Assembly (NCBI RefSeq): GCF_005502275.1
Contig: NZ_SWLZ01000034.1
Span: 1-32,169, forward strand
Direction of reading: 5' to 3'
Source of the DNA: Robertmurraya siralis
Lineage (GTDB): Bacteria; Bacillota; Bacilli; Bacillales; Cytobacillaceae
DNA: 32,169 nt
Every line of letters begins with the position of its first letter. Position 1 is the first letter of the stretch. Shown here piece by piece: positions 23,850 through 32,045 of this stretch. The notes under the pieces were generated by a model. The model had not been told where the DNA came from, did not search any database, and was given only the letters and a program-made list of their open reading frames with translations. The position numbers were made by a program, and so were the translations under genes.

Positions 23850-25171
23850 TAAATGACATCACCCTGTTCTCCCTTTAGCGGAATATATGGTATATCGAAC
23901 GTTCTAATGTTGGATAGGTATGAACAAATAATGAAGAGCCCTGCAAAGATTCCAAGTATCCCATAAATCGAGGCCAAAAAAACGAAAATATATTTGAAAA
24001 GGCGAATAGATATAGAATTTTGAAAACCAATAACCGTCGAATTAGCAATCATTGTTGCCGCCAACACAATGATCAACAAATTGCTTACTAATTTTGCGTC
24101 CACTGCTGCTTGGCCTAGAATAATCCCACCCACCATCGTAATCGTTGGACCGATACTTTTTGGTAAGCGAACGCTCGCTTCAATTATAAGTTCCAGTACC
24201 AATAACATAAGCAATACCTCAAGTAGGGCTGGGTAAGGAACTCCCTCTCGGCTCTGCGCAATGGATAAAGCTAGCTCAATTCGTAATACTTCTGGATTTA
24301 CTGATACTAAGGCAATATATAATCCCGGGGCCAATACGGCTACAAATATTCCAATAACGCGAAGACAGCGCAGCATCAGCGTCATTGGAGACAAAAAATT
24401 CCGATCATTCTCTGAAAAAAACATATCCGAAAGCTGGCTCGGCAGAACTAATGCGAACGGAATTCTATCTATGATAAAAACCACCTTCCCCTTCGTTAAC
24501 GCTTGACTCGCCTCATGAGGCAGCTCTGTTATACGAAATTTAGGGATGAGTGTCCATGTTGAAATTCCAAGTAATTTCATCAAATCCTGCATCGTTTCCA
24601 AATTGGATTTTTTCTTATTTCGTAGATGCTCAGTAATGGATTCAACCAACTTCTTACTCGCTTTCTTTTTTACGTAAAGAAGTGTTACTTCCTTTTTATG
24701 CTCCTCTCCAATTAAAAAACTGTTGACGATCAAGTCCTTCGTCACGAGCTCTTTTCTCATTAAACCGAGATTTATGGATAAATCCTCAGTAAAAGAGTTC
24801 CTTGGTCCACTTAGTATCGTTTCGTTAGCGGGAGCCTCCACTGCTCTATCGAGAGTACGCGGCCTCGCCTTAATACTAATAAAGTATTTTTTACTTGAGG
24901 TACAGCAAACAAGATTCCCTTTTAATATTTCTGCATGAGCCTCTTCTTGATGTTCCAAGCGTTGACCTAACGATTGAAGAATCGATGCAAGCTCCTGTTC
25001 ATTTCTCATATTTGTAACAACCTGTTCAATCTCTTGAATCGTGGAAGAAAAGTCCATTAACGAATGCAGTCCAAAAAAAATAAGCTGAAGATCATCGACT
25101 AACTGTTCAATTTTAAAAAAGTCATCGTTTTCCCGAAAAGCTTCCCACAAATTTTTCCAAACTTCATCCAT
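23849..25171 (-). CDS. GerA-family spore germination protein
   Basis: A 440-residue A subunit of a germinant receptor. The N-terminal hydrophilic region (about 1-250) contains the family features VTKDLIVNSFLIG and KGKVVFIIDRIPFALVLPSQL. The membrane part starts near residue 262 and includes LIIEASVRLPKSIGPTITMV and GGIILGQAAVDAKLVS, both strongly conserved. The protein ends soon after the last helix (FDIPYIPLKGE). Members such as GerAA (about 480 residues) continue for some 30-40 residues with a basic, Trp/Pro-containing tail, which is missing here. AAAGGAGA precedes the ATG. First gene of the operon. Confidence 0.9.
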   Translation of the reverse strand: MDEVWKNLWEAFRENDDFFKIEQLVDDLQLIFFGLHSLMDFSSTIQEIEQVVTNMRNEQELASILQSLGQRLEHQEEAHAEILKGNLVCCTSSKKYFISIKARPRTLDRAVEAPANETILSGPRNSFTEDLSINLGLMRKELVTKDLIVNSFLIGEEHKKEVTLLYVKKKASKKLVESITEHLRNKKKSNLETMQDLMKLLGISTWTLIPKFRITELPHEASQALTKGKVVFIIDRIPFALVLPSQLSDMFFSENDRNFLSPMTLMLRCLRVIGIFVAVLAPGLYIALVSVNPEVLRIELALSIAQSREGVPYPALLEVLLMLLVLELIIEASVRLPKSIGPTITMVGGIILGQAAVDAKLVSNLLIIVLAATMIANSTVIGFQNSISIRLFKYIFVFLASIYGILGIFAGLFIICSYLSNIRTFDIPYIPLKGEQGDVI

Positions 25172-25200
25172 ATTGGAATCTCCTTTTCATAAATATGGTA

Positions 25201-25229
25201 TAGTATCCCAAAAATAGCAAAATTATATG
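25201..25229 (-). promoter_or_regulatory. Candidate SigG promoter of the ger operon
   Basis: On the minus strand ACATA, 18 bp and GATACTA resemble the SigG consensus gHATR-N18-CATNHTA with two mismatches. Germination receptors are normally made in the forespore under SigG. The -10 lies 30 bp before the gerA start. Confidence 0.5.
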
Positions 25230-25357
25230 TGAATCTCCCAAAACTATTACAACATCTTCAGTTTTATTGTGAGCGTATTGAATAAAACAAGCGCCAAAAT
25301 GCAGCGTTATTCAGTAACTAAGGAAACAGTTGGAGCAAAGCATACTTCTAAAATAAA

Positions 25358-25555
25358 GGCTCTGTTATATGTCGGTGTTGATTTTTGGCTCATTTTCTCT
25401 CTGATTCCATGAAACGATAGGAGAAAACGAGATTTCTCCTATCGTTTCATGAAATCAGAAGACCTTTCAGTTATACTGAAAGGCATGTTTGAAACTTTGG
25501 TTTCACATGAAATGAGCCCAAAATCATTTTAACAACCATTCTATTTAACAAAGCC
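25358..25555. mobile_element. MITE-like element with nested hairpins
   Basis: A 198-bp noncoding unit with ends GGCTCTGTTA (25358-25367) and TAACAAAGCC (25546-25555), which are inverted with 9 of 10 matching. It is flanked by an exact 8-bp repeat AAAATAAA (25350-25357 and 25556-25563), a likely target duplication. Inside are a perfect 19-bp hairpin (25408-25426 with 25433-25451), a perfect 9-bp hairpin (25463-25471 with 25475-25483) and an inner inverted pair GGCTCATTT / AAATGAGCC. The ends and the 8-bp duplication are of the IS6-family type. No reading frame is present, so any transposase must act in trans. Confidence 0.65.
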
Positions 25556-25604
25556 AAAATAAAAAAGCCTGCGAAATGTTACTAAACGTAAAATTTCACC
25601 GGCT
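25556..25604 (-). terminator. Terminator of the ABC exporter operon
   Basis: AGCC...GTGAAAT (25593-25604 on the minus strand) pairs with ATTTC...GGCT (25566-25577), one mismatch, followed by TTTTTTATTTT. The MITE-like element adjoins the poly-T tail. Confidence 0.75.
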
Positions 25605-25655
25605 ATGAATAATGTTGAATTCACCTGAATCAGTCCTTATGTCTCCACCATTTAA

Positions 25656-26756
25656 CTATCCTCTTCTCCGCTCCACTAGGTTAATACCAATTCCCATGTA
25701 AATAACAAATATAAGCAGTAAAATGGCAACAGTTAAGGAAATATCATTCCAACTTGCATTATACAAAGTAATATTTAACATCGCTTCGGCCGCATGTTTT
25801 AACGGGAAAAGGTCGGCAATAAATAACAGAATTGGATTGCTGACCGTCCCTGGCGGCATATATAATCCACTTACAACGGGAATCATCGGGATAAAAGAAG
25901 TGAAGACCATATTAAATTTTTCAGGTGTCCTTAGAAAACCGCTTATAAGCATGGCCAAACTGACGATACTTAACGTATAGATAGCAGCAACCATCATGAT
26001 TAATCTCAAATCGCCCAGCTCAAACTTTAGTACATATTGAAATAATAAAAGGACGACGCTTATTTGAAAGAAACCAATACAAAAACTATAAAGCAAATGC
26101 CCTACATACATATTTGTTTTCGTAACAGGGGAAAGGATCAATCGATTCCATATCCCATTGACTTTATCTTCATTAATTCCATTTACTTTGAAGCCGATCG
26201 TAAACATGGCGGCGAAAAGTGTGAAAACAAACAGTAATTGCGTTCCCATATCATGCTTAGGAATTTCCCCACCACTAACGGATTTCACTTCGGCCTGTAG
26301 AGGTGGATTCTCTAAATAACTCTCAACAACCTTCCTGATTTTTGTCGTATCCTCCTCACCAACCACCGCTTGAAGCTGAGCTTCTTCTGAAAATATGGTA
26401 TGGATCTCTTGCTCAACGAACGGAACAATTGAATTATTAGAAGCTGTAATGATACGATAATCATTCTCCATCAATTTGATCGCTACACTACTTTTTCCAG
26501 ATGCCACATCTTCAAGTGCTCCTTCCTCCTCTGTAAGTACAAAATTTAAAGCTTCGCTATCTTTCAACAAATGAATCCATTTTTCTTCTATTTCTTTCCC
26601 ATTAGGTTCGGTGCTAAATACAGGCACGGTTGGCGGTTTTCCAAATGTACTATTTCCGAATATAAGGGTTGCTAATATACTCACAACCATAAATACAATG
26701 ATTGTAACCGGCTTTCGAACATCTTTTTTTAATTGTGCTTTAAATACCGCAAGCAT
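25656..26756 (-). CDS. ABC-2 type exporter permease, second subunit (LnrN-like)
   Basis: A 366-residue membrane subunit. One N-terminal helix (about 17-33) is followed by an extracellular domain of about 135 residues, then five to six helices from residue 172 on, as in the ABC2_membrane_3 family. Near residue 206 the cytoplasmic GIWNRLILSPVTKTNMYVGH loop is the family's coupling region. It starts with a one-base overlap (TAATG) on the preceding permease, with GGAGGGAG upstream. With the other permease and the ATPase it forms a heteromeric exporter. Gene order with the NarL-type two-component system matches B. subtilis lnrJK-lnrLMN (linearmycin and other membrane-active drug resistance); the substrate here is inferred. 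Confidence 0.85.
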   Translation of the reverse strand: MLAVFKAQLKKDVRKPVTIIVFMVVSILATLIFGNSTFGKPPTVPVFSTEPNGKEIEEKWIHLLKDSEALNFVLTEEEGALEDVASGKSSVAIKLMENDYRIITASNNSIVPFVEQEIHTIFSEEAQLQAVVGEEDTTKIRKVVESYLENPPLQAEVKSVSGGEIPKHDMGTQLLFVFTLFAAMFTIGFKVNGINEDKVNGIWNRLILSPVTKTNMYVGHLLYSFCIGFFQISVVLLLFQYVLKFELGDLRLIMMVAAIYTLSIVSLAMLISGFLRTPEKFNMVFTSFIPMIPVVSGLYMPPGTVSNPILLFIADLFPLKHAAEAMLNITLYNASWNDISLTVAILLLIFVIYMGIGINLVERRRG

Positions 26757-28021
26757 TATAGACTCTCCCTCCTTGGAAACAGTACCAGACTAACAGCTAA
26801 AACAATTGAAAAGAACAACACAAGGACTAGCAGTGGCATCAAAAGATTGGAATACATTCGATTTTGAATCCAATCGATCAGTACCGTTTGAATTAATCCG
26901 TTCGGCGTCCAATCACCCATTTTCTGAAATACAACCGGAAGGCCTTGAAGAGGGAAAAAACTTCCGCCAAGCAGTCCCATTAACATAATAATTAAGCTAA
27001 AAATCCCGTTGGCTGCATTAAGGTTCTGCAGCCTTAAAGTAATCGTAGTAAACAATGCGGACAAGCCTGATACTGTTAAAACAAAGACTGAAATGATTAG
27101 CACCAATCCACTCCAAAACTGTATGGAATGATCCGGAAAAATATTAAGAAAAAGCTGAGTAACCATTAAGGTAAGCATTATTTGAAACCAACAAAAGCAA
27201 AAAGTGGATGCCATTTTCCCCATTAAAAAAGCGAAAGGACTGCTATTTGATAAAACAATGCGGTTAAATACCCGTTCTCTCTTTTCAGTGACCGTTTTCA
27301 TCGCCACTGTTTGGGCAATGAACAACGAAAAAAGTGTCGCCACCGCAATCGTAAAGTATTGTGCCATCGTGTATGCTTCAGAACTTTCAATTCTTTCCAC
27401 CCCACCAATTGGAAGAACAGGTTCGCCCCCGTTTGATTCGTTTGTATTTTCAAGAGCAAACTGAAAATTAAGGCTGTTCACAAATTGATTGATCATCTCC
27501 TGCAGGGTTTGGACTTCAGTCGAGTACTCCTCTGCGTGGATGGAGATCAGCGCTCCCACTTCATCCCCAAGTATCCCTGCCCTCAATACATCAAGCGTAA
27601 AACGGGCCGGAATTCTCATATAGGCGTCAAGCTTCCCTTCCTCAACTTGACTAACTGCTTCTTCCATAGATAACTCTCGCATATCAAGCCAATCCTTAAA
27701 CTCTGGACGATGAAGCATATGGTAAAGAACCGTTCCTGGCTCATGAATTGCTGCCTGCTGGAGCAGTTCATCCTTTTCTTCTTCCATCAGCTCCATTTCT
27801 TCAACCAATGCTTCAAACTCCTGCATATCTGAAACGGGATCGTCCTCCTGAACAATTCCTAACCTTATGTTTACTGAATTATCATCACTAGTAAATAATC
27901 CGGCGTATGCAAAGTTAAGCACAACAATAAGAACAATCGGAAGGAATAAAGATAATAAAAATCCTTTGCGATCGCGCCAAAATACGATTAAATCTTTTTT
28001 GAAAAATGACCACATTTCCAT
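26756..28021 (-). CDS. ABC-2 type exporter permease, first subunit (LnrM-like)
   Basis: A 421-residue membrane subunit. A first helix at about 20-42 is followed by a long extracellular domain with an acidic, Met/Glu-rich stretch (EALVEEMELMEEEKDELLQ), then helices from residue 220. The coupling loop reads EKRERVFNRIVLSNSSPFAF. The start is either the ATG at 28021 or the second ATG at 28015. A GGAGGG site lies three bases from the first and nine from the second, so 28015 is quite possible. It begins seven bases after the ATPase stop. Confidence 0.85.
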   Translation of the reverse strand: MEMWSFFKKDLIVFWRDRKGFLLSLFLPIVLIVVLNFAYAGLFTSDDNSVNIRLGIVQEDDPVSDMQEFEALVEEMELMEEEKDELLQQAAIHEPGTVLYHMLHRPEFKDWLDMRELSMEEAVSQVEEGKLDAYMRIPARFTLDVLRAGILGDEVGALISIHAEEYSTEVQTLQEMINQFVNSLNFQFALENTNESNGGEPVLPIGGVERIESSEAYTMAQYFTIAVATLFSLFIAQTVAMKTVTEKRERVFNRIVLSNSSPFAFLMGKMASTFCFCWFQIMLTLMVTQLFLNIFPDHSIQFWSGLVLIISVFVLTVSGLSALFTTITLRLQNLNAANGIFSLIIMLMGLLGGSFFPLQGLPVVFQKMGDWTPNGLIQTVLIDWIQNRMYSNLLMPLLVLVLFFSIVLAVSLVLFPRRESL

Positions 28022-28028
28022 TGCCCTC

Positions 28029-28961
28029 CTAGTCTCTTAAAGATTTTCCCGTTAAGTGCAAAAATACATCTTCAAGACTAGGAATCTCCATTTGAAAGTG
28101 GATGATTTCTACCCCTTCCTTTTCGGCTCCATGGACTAGAGTACTTAAAAAATGACTCCTCTTTTTGGCAATAATCCGTAAGCCATTCTCCGTTTCATCC
28201 ACCTGTCGAACATCCTTTATTAATCTTACGGCATCAATCAATTTTTCACTTCTCTTACTAAGCTGAACATGGAAAGTATCATCGTTTGAAAGAATGCTTA
28301 ATAGCTCTGATTTATTACCTGAAGCAACAATACTGCCGTGATCCATAATATAGACACGATCGCATAATTGCTCAACTTCTTCCATATAATGACTCGTGTA
28401 AAGGATTGATGTTTCATACTGTTCATTTAATTTTCTGACCGTCTCAAGAATGTGGTTTCTTGACTGGGGATCAATCCCTACAGTCGGCTCATCAAGAATT
28501 AAAACCTTGGGCTGATGAAGCAACGCAGCGGCAATATTAATTCTTCTTTTCATTCCTCCAGAAAAAGTTTTAATTAGTTCCTTCTGTCGATGTTGCAAAC
28601 CAACCATTTCCAACACTTCCTGAATGCGGCTCTCAAGATCACCTTTACTGATCTTATAGATCTCTCCAAAGAAATTCAGATTTTCATGAGCGGACAATTC
28701 TTCGTATAAAGCAATTTCTTGAGGGACAACACCGAGTACCCTGCGAATTTCAGCAGGATTTTTAATAATGCTGTTTCCATTAAACAGCACATCCCCTGAT
28801 GTTGGCTTCAACAAGGATGAAATCATCGAGATGGTCGTCGACTTCCCCGCCCCATTCGGTCCTAAAAGCCCAACTGATTCACCTTTATTGACATATAAAT
28901 TTACGTCGTCAACTGCCTTTTTATCTTTAAACGTCTTGCTCAAATTTATCGTTTCAAGCAT
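28029..28961 (-). CDS. ABC transporter ATP-binding protein (LnrL-like)
   Basis: A 310-residue ATPase powering the two permeases encoded downstream. Walker A is GPNGAGKS at 34-41, the signature SGGMK at 133-137, Walker B VLILDEPT at 152-159, and the switch His lies in YTSHYMEEV. Residues 220-310 form the C-terminal extension of the DrrA/CcmA drug-export class, ending FLHLTGKSLRD. A GGAGGGA site supports the start. The gene is separated from the two-component genes by 246 bp with a terminator, so it may have its own promoter, perhaps the target of the response regulator. Confidence 0.93.
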   Translation of the reverse strand: MLETINLSKTFKDKKAVDDVNLYVNKGESVGLLGPNGAGKSTTISMISSLLKPTSGDVLFNGNSIIKNPAEIRRVLGVVPQEIALYEELSAHENLNFFGEIYKISKGDLESRIQEVLEMVGLQHRQKELIKTFSGGMKRRINIAAALLHQPKVLILDEPTVGIDPQSRNHILETVRKLNEQYETSILYTSHYMEEVEQLCDRVYIMDHGSIVASGNKSELLSILSNDDTFHVQLSKRSEKLIDAVRLIKDVRQVDETENGLRIIAKKRSHFLSTLVHGAEKEGVEIIHFQMEIPSLEDVFLHLTGKSLRD

Positions 28962-29011
28962 CCTAATCCCTCCTTCATCATACTATTACCTAGCTAGCTC
29001 TATCTAAGCGT

Positions 29012-29042
29012 AAAAAAAAAGAAACAGTCTTACTACTGTCTC
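29012..29042 (-). terminator. Terminator after the two-component genes
   Basis: GAGACAGT and ACTGTTTC arms (29035-29042 and 29021-29028; one G-T pair), six-base loop, then nine T on the minus strand. It lies between the response regulator and the exporter ATPase, so it can limit read-through into the exporter. Confidence 0.85.
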
Positions 29043-29087
29043 TAGTCACTTCCCTCCAGCAAAACCATGACTTTCATCATTATATTT

Positions 29088-29208
29088 TTAAGCTGTCTCA
29101 TTTTCTCCATCTTTTCATGGGAAGCAAAGAAATTTTTGCATAACCCATTTCGTGTGCAGCCAAGGCTTCACACGAAATGAGCCAAAATCGCTTGAACAAC
29201 CGTAGTTT
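29088..29208. repeat. Partial relative of the MITE-like element
   Basis: The right part (29167-29208) matches 25501-25551 over the segment TTCACAYGAAATGAGCC, AAAATC and AACAACC, then a final AACAA. A shared CTCATTTTCTC lies on the left. A perfect 11-bp hairpin (29146-29156 with 29169-29179, CATTTCGTGTG) replaces the inner hairpins. The left terminal repeat is not visible. Confidence 0.5.
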
Positions 29209-29840
29209 TAAACAAGATTATGACGAATGGCGTAAATTGCCAGCTGTGTCCGATCCCTAAGCTCAAGCTTATTCAAAATTTGACTTGTATTATTTTTCAC
29301 AGTACCTACCGAGATTGCAAGTCGTTCAGCAATTTCCCCATTGCTAAGCCCTTCCCCAATGCAAGTCAAAATATCTCTTTCTCGCGGCGTTAAAGACGGG
29401 TCCGCCTCCTTCTCTTCCCCACGTTTGAGAAGAAGCGGCATCACTTTTGCCGCGACGCGATCTTCAATGGAAAGGCCTCCAGCTAATGCACTACGGATCG
29501 AGCGTAACAAAGATTCTGTATCACCCGATTTGAGAATGTAACCACTTACACCGATTTTCAACGCCTCTAATACATATTGATTATCATCAAATGTCGTAAG
29601 CATCAAAATTTTGATATGCGGCCAACGGGCATGTATCATTTTTGCGGCTTCAATCCCATCCATTACCGGCATTCTAATATCAAGAATAGCAATATCAAAA
29701 GCCTGCCGCTCACATAGTTGTACAGCCTCTTTACCATTATCCGCTTCACCTGCAACCACCAATTCACCATCAGACTCTATCATCATTTTTAGTCCTTGCC
29801 TAACCATAATCTGGTCTTCAGCCAATAAGATCCGAATCAT
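29208..29840 (-). CDS. NarL/FixJ-family response regulator (LnrK-like)
   Basis: A 210-residue transcription factor: receiver domain with phosphorylated Asp at 54 (ILDIRMPVMDG) and the Thr/Lys switch (MLTTFDD, ILKSG), then a LuxR-type HTH (LTPRERDILTCIGEGLSNGEIAE with SVGTVKNN as recognition helix). It overlaps the kinase gene by four bases (ATGA). It probably activates the ABC exporter genes downstream, as LnrK does in B. subtilis. Its last codons (HNLV and the stop) lie at the edge of a repeat related to the MITE-like element. Confidence 0.92.
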   Translation of the reverse strand: MIRILLAEDQIMVRQGLKMMIESDGELVVAGEADNGKEAVQLCERQAFDIAILDIRMPVMDGIEAAKMIHARWPHIKILMLTTFDDNQYVLEALKIGVSGYILKSGDTESLLRSIRSALAGGLSIEDRVAAKVMPLLLKRGEEKEADPSLTPRERDILTCIGEGLSNGEIAERLAISVGTVKNNTSQILNKLELRDRTQLAIYAIRHNLV

Positions 29841-30976
29841 TCTACTCCTCCGTATCCAATTTTTAAATAACCATTTACGATAAACTTCTCTCTCGTCATA
29901 TATGTATCTAAAGCACCACCAAATTTTTGTAACCTTCTACGCATCTCCGTGAGACCAAAGCCTTCCTCAAAATGAGTATATTCGGTCACTGGATTGCTCA
30001 CTTCAAAGCGAAAAATCCCACCACCTGGGGCCTCAAATGAAATTTCTGCTTCCCGGGCCTGACTATGCTTCATCACATTTGTCAACGCTTCCTGGACTGA
30101 ACGGTAAATAATAAACGACTGTTCACCCGTTAGCGGAGCTGTAAAAGCACCATGTTTAACAGAAAAATGGATTCGCAAAAAGCTTTCCGTCTCAAGCTTG
30201 CGTATTAAACGTAAAATCCCTGGTAAACCACCTGCTTCATTCACCTTTAATGATTTCACCGCTCTTCTCGTTTCTTCTAAACTTTCATGTGCCAGTTCTT
30301 TCAAAAATTGAACCTGATCCCGATCCTGTTCCCCAGCTTTGAGGCGAAATGCTTCTAATTGAATCATTAAAGCAGACAGCTTATGTCCAACAGAGTCATG
30401 AATTTCATGGGCAATTAACATCCGTTCTTCTTGTCTTGTTGCTTCTTCTTCTGAGAGAACGCGTCGCTTTACATCTCGATATTCATTAAGAAGCGCCTCA
30501 TATCTCGCCTCCAAATCTTGATTATGTTCAATCGTTTTTTTATAAAAAATCATTCCCACCAGAACTATGAGTATACAGACTACTACAAAAATTTGCATCG
30601 ATTGGGCAATTTCTGCTTGAAAGGCAGTTAAACTTAAAACGATTGCACTTAAGATTCCTAATAACAGACCTACTCTAAATGTCAGACGGTAAAATCCTTC
30701 TCCAATTAATAGAGAGAGTACAAGAATAAAATATAAATTGAAACCGCCATCTCGTTCAGGAAAAAAAGTGATCATCGCGATCATTGCCTGCATAAAAAGA
30801 AACAAACTGACTATTTTCGGTTTGTTCAAAAATAATGGCAAAATAAAAAAAAGAATAAAATAACATGTCATTGCAATTAAACTTCCTGTCAGTTCCATTA
30901 TCTCTTCATTTAAGTACCTTATCCCAAGTAACCAAACAATTAAATTGAGTAAGAGCCAGAGCCAATATGAACGCAA
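29837..30976 (-). CDS. Membrane sensor histidine kinase, HisKA_3 type (LnrJ-like)
   Basis: A 379-residue sensor. Five or six membrane helices fill residues 5-145 with almost no extracellular loops, the intramembrane-sensing type. A short coiled coil (150-180) leads to the HisKA_3 domain with the phosphorylated His at 193 (AHEIHDSVGHKL). The ATPase domain contains VQEALTNVMKHSQA and EGFGLTEMRRRL. The start is TTG at 30976 with GAGGGGGGA upstream. It precedes the response regulator with a four-base overlap. A detector of membrane-active compounds is plausible from the LnrJ parallel, not proven. Confidence 0.9.
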   Translation of the reverse strand: MRSYWLWLLLNLIVWLLGIRYLNEEIMELTGSLIAMTCYFILFFILPLFLNKPKIVSLFLFMQAMIAMITFFPERDGGFNLYFILVLSLLIGEGFYRLTFRVGLLLGILSAIVLSLTAFQAEIAQSMQIFVVVCILIVLVGMIFYKKTIEHNQDLEARYEALLNEYRDVKRRVLSEEEATRQEERMLIAHEIHDSVGHKLSALMIQLEAFRLKAGEQDRDQVQFLKELAHESLEETRRAVKSLKVNEAGGLPGILRLIRKLETESFLRIHFSVKHGAFTAPLTGEQSFIIYRSVQEALTNVMKHSQAREAEISFEAPGGGIFRFEVSNPVTEYTHFEEGFGLTEMRRRLQKFGGALDTYMTREKFIVNGYLKIGYGGVE

Positions 30977-31085
30977 AATATCCCCCCTCTTCCAACATAA
31001 TTGTACCGCATTTTATCCAGTTCTTTAGGACTTATTGTAATGAATTTGTTCCTTCATAATAACGGAAACCAAAAAAATTCATTTT

Positions 31086-31101
31086 TCATTCATGTTATAA
31101 T
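31086..31101 (+). promoter_or_regulatory. Extended -10 promoter of the HAD gene
   Basis: TGTTATAAT (31093-31101) is an extended -10 element. No good -35 hexamer lies 17 bp upstream, as is common for this class. Confidence 0.5.
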
Positions 31102-31139
31102 CAGGTAGATACTCATCTAACACAAGGGAGAGAACATAC

Positions 31140-32012
31140 ATGAAGTTAATTGCTCTTGATATGGACGGTACAACCTTGAACTCTCATAAAGAAATAAGTT
31201 CAGAAAACATTGAAGCGGTGAAAAAGGCTCAGCAATATGGGCACATCGTCATGATTTTATCTGGTCGCTCATCCTTATTGATTCATGAACAGCTTTCCAA
31301 GCATCATCTAAATTGCCCTGTAGGCGGCAATAACGGTGCTGAGTTATATGCGGAAGGTAAATTAATCGAAACTACTTCTTTAACTTCCGTTCAAAGCCAT
31401 CAGATTGCTATCGAAATAGAGAATGAGAAATTGCCTTACAAAATCGGCACAAACAAGGGAACATTTGTCCACAAGGACTGGTTTGAACGATTTGATCAAA
31501 TTCTAGCATCCGGACGTGTACCTTCTGAATACTTTGAACATAAAGATTACCAAATATTTACCGCCTCTCCAACCGTCTATGGACAGGGATTTTTCCAACA
31601 GTTTGAAGACATTATTTACGGTAATTCATTAGTACAAAAGTTTTTTATTCTATCACTTGATCCTGAACAGAAGCAACGCTTACAAACCAAGTTACAAGCC
31701 ATTGAAGGAATCTATGTCACTTCTTCCTCACCATTTAATCTTGAAATTACCCATATCAATGGAAATAAAGGAAACGGCCTTATAAAAATGGCGCGCCATT
31801 TTCACATCCCACTCAAAAATACGATTGCAATTGGAGATGAAAGAAATGATCTGCCAATGTTTCATACGGCAGGGTTATCTATTGCAATGGGAAACGCTGA
31901 TGAAGAGGTGAAGAAGCATTGTGACCTTATTACCTTAACGAATGACGAAAACGGGGTTGCCTATGCAATTGAAAATTATATTTTAAAAGAATCCTATAAG
32001 AGCACATTATAG
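31140..32012 (+). CDS. Cof-type HAD-IIB phosphatase
   Basis: A 290-residue haloacid dehalogenase-family hydrolase of the Cof/YidA type, likely a sugar-phosphate or cofactor phosphatase. The nucleophile motif is ALDMDGTTL with Asp 7 and Asp 9, motif II is ILSGRSS, and motif IV is IAIGDERNDLPMF near residue 240. The alpha/beta cap of about 110 residues sits between motifs II and III (KGNGLIKMARHF). AAGGGAGA precedes the ATG. It stands alone, followed by an IS3-family element 30-40 bp after its stop. The substrate cannot be predicted. Confidence 0.92.
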   Translation: MKLIALDMDGTTLNSHKEISSENIEAVKKAQQYGHIVMILSGRSSLLIHEQLSKHHLNCPVGGNNGAELYAEGKLIETTSLTSVQSHQIAIEIENEKLPYKIGTNKGTFVHKDWFERFDQILASGRVPSEYFEHKDYQIFTASPTVYGQGFFQQFEDIIYGNSLVQKFFILSLDPEQKQRLQTKLQAIEGIYVTSSSPFNLEITHINGNKGNGLIKMARHFHIPLKNTIAIGDERNDLPMFHTAGLSIAMGNADEEVKKHCDLITLTNDENGVAYAIENYILKESYKSTL

Positions 32013-32045
32013 TATTGCCACAGATCACAAAAAGAAGCCGTGCAA

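Larger units (their letters stand above)
25172..25655. other. Intergenic region with a SigG-like promoter, MITE and terminator
   Basis: A 484-bp gap. From right to left on the minus strand it holds the ABC operon terminator (25556-25604), a MITE-like element (25358-25555) and the promoter region of gerA (25201-25229). The part 25230-25357 shows no feature I recognise. Confidence 0.6.
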
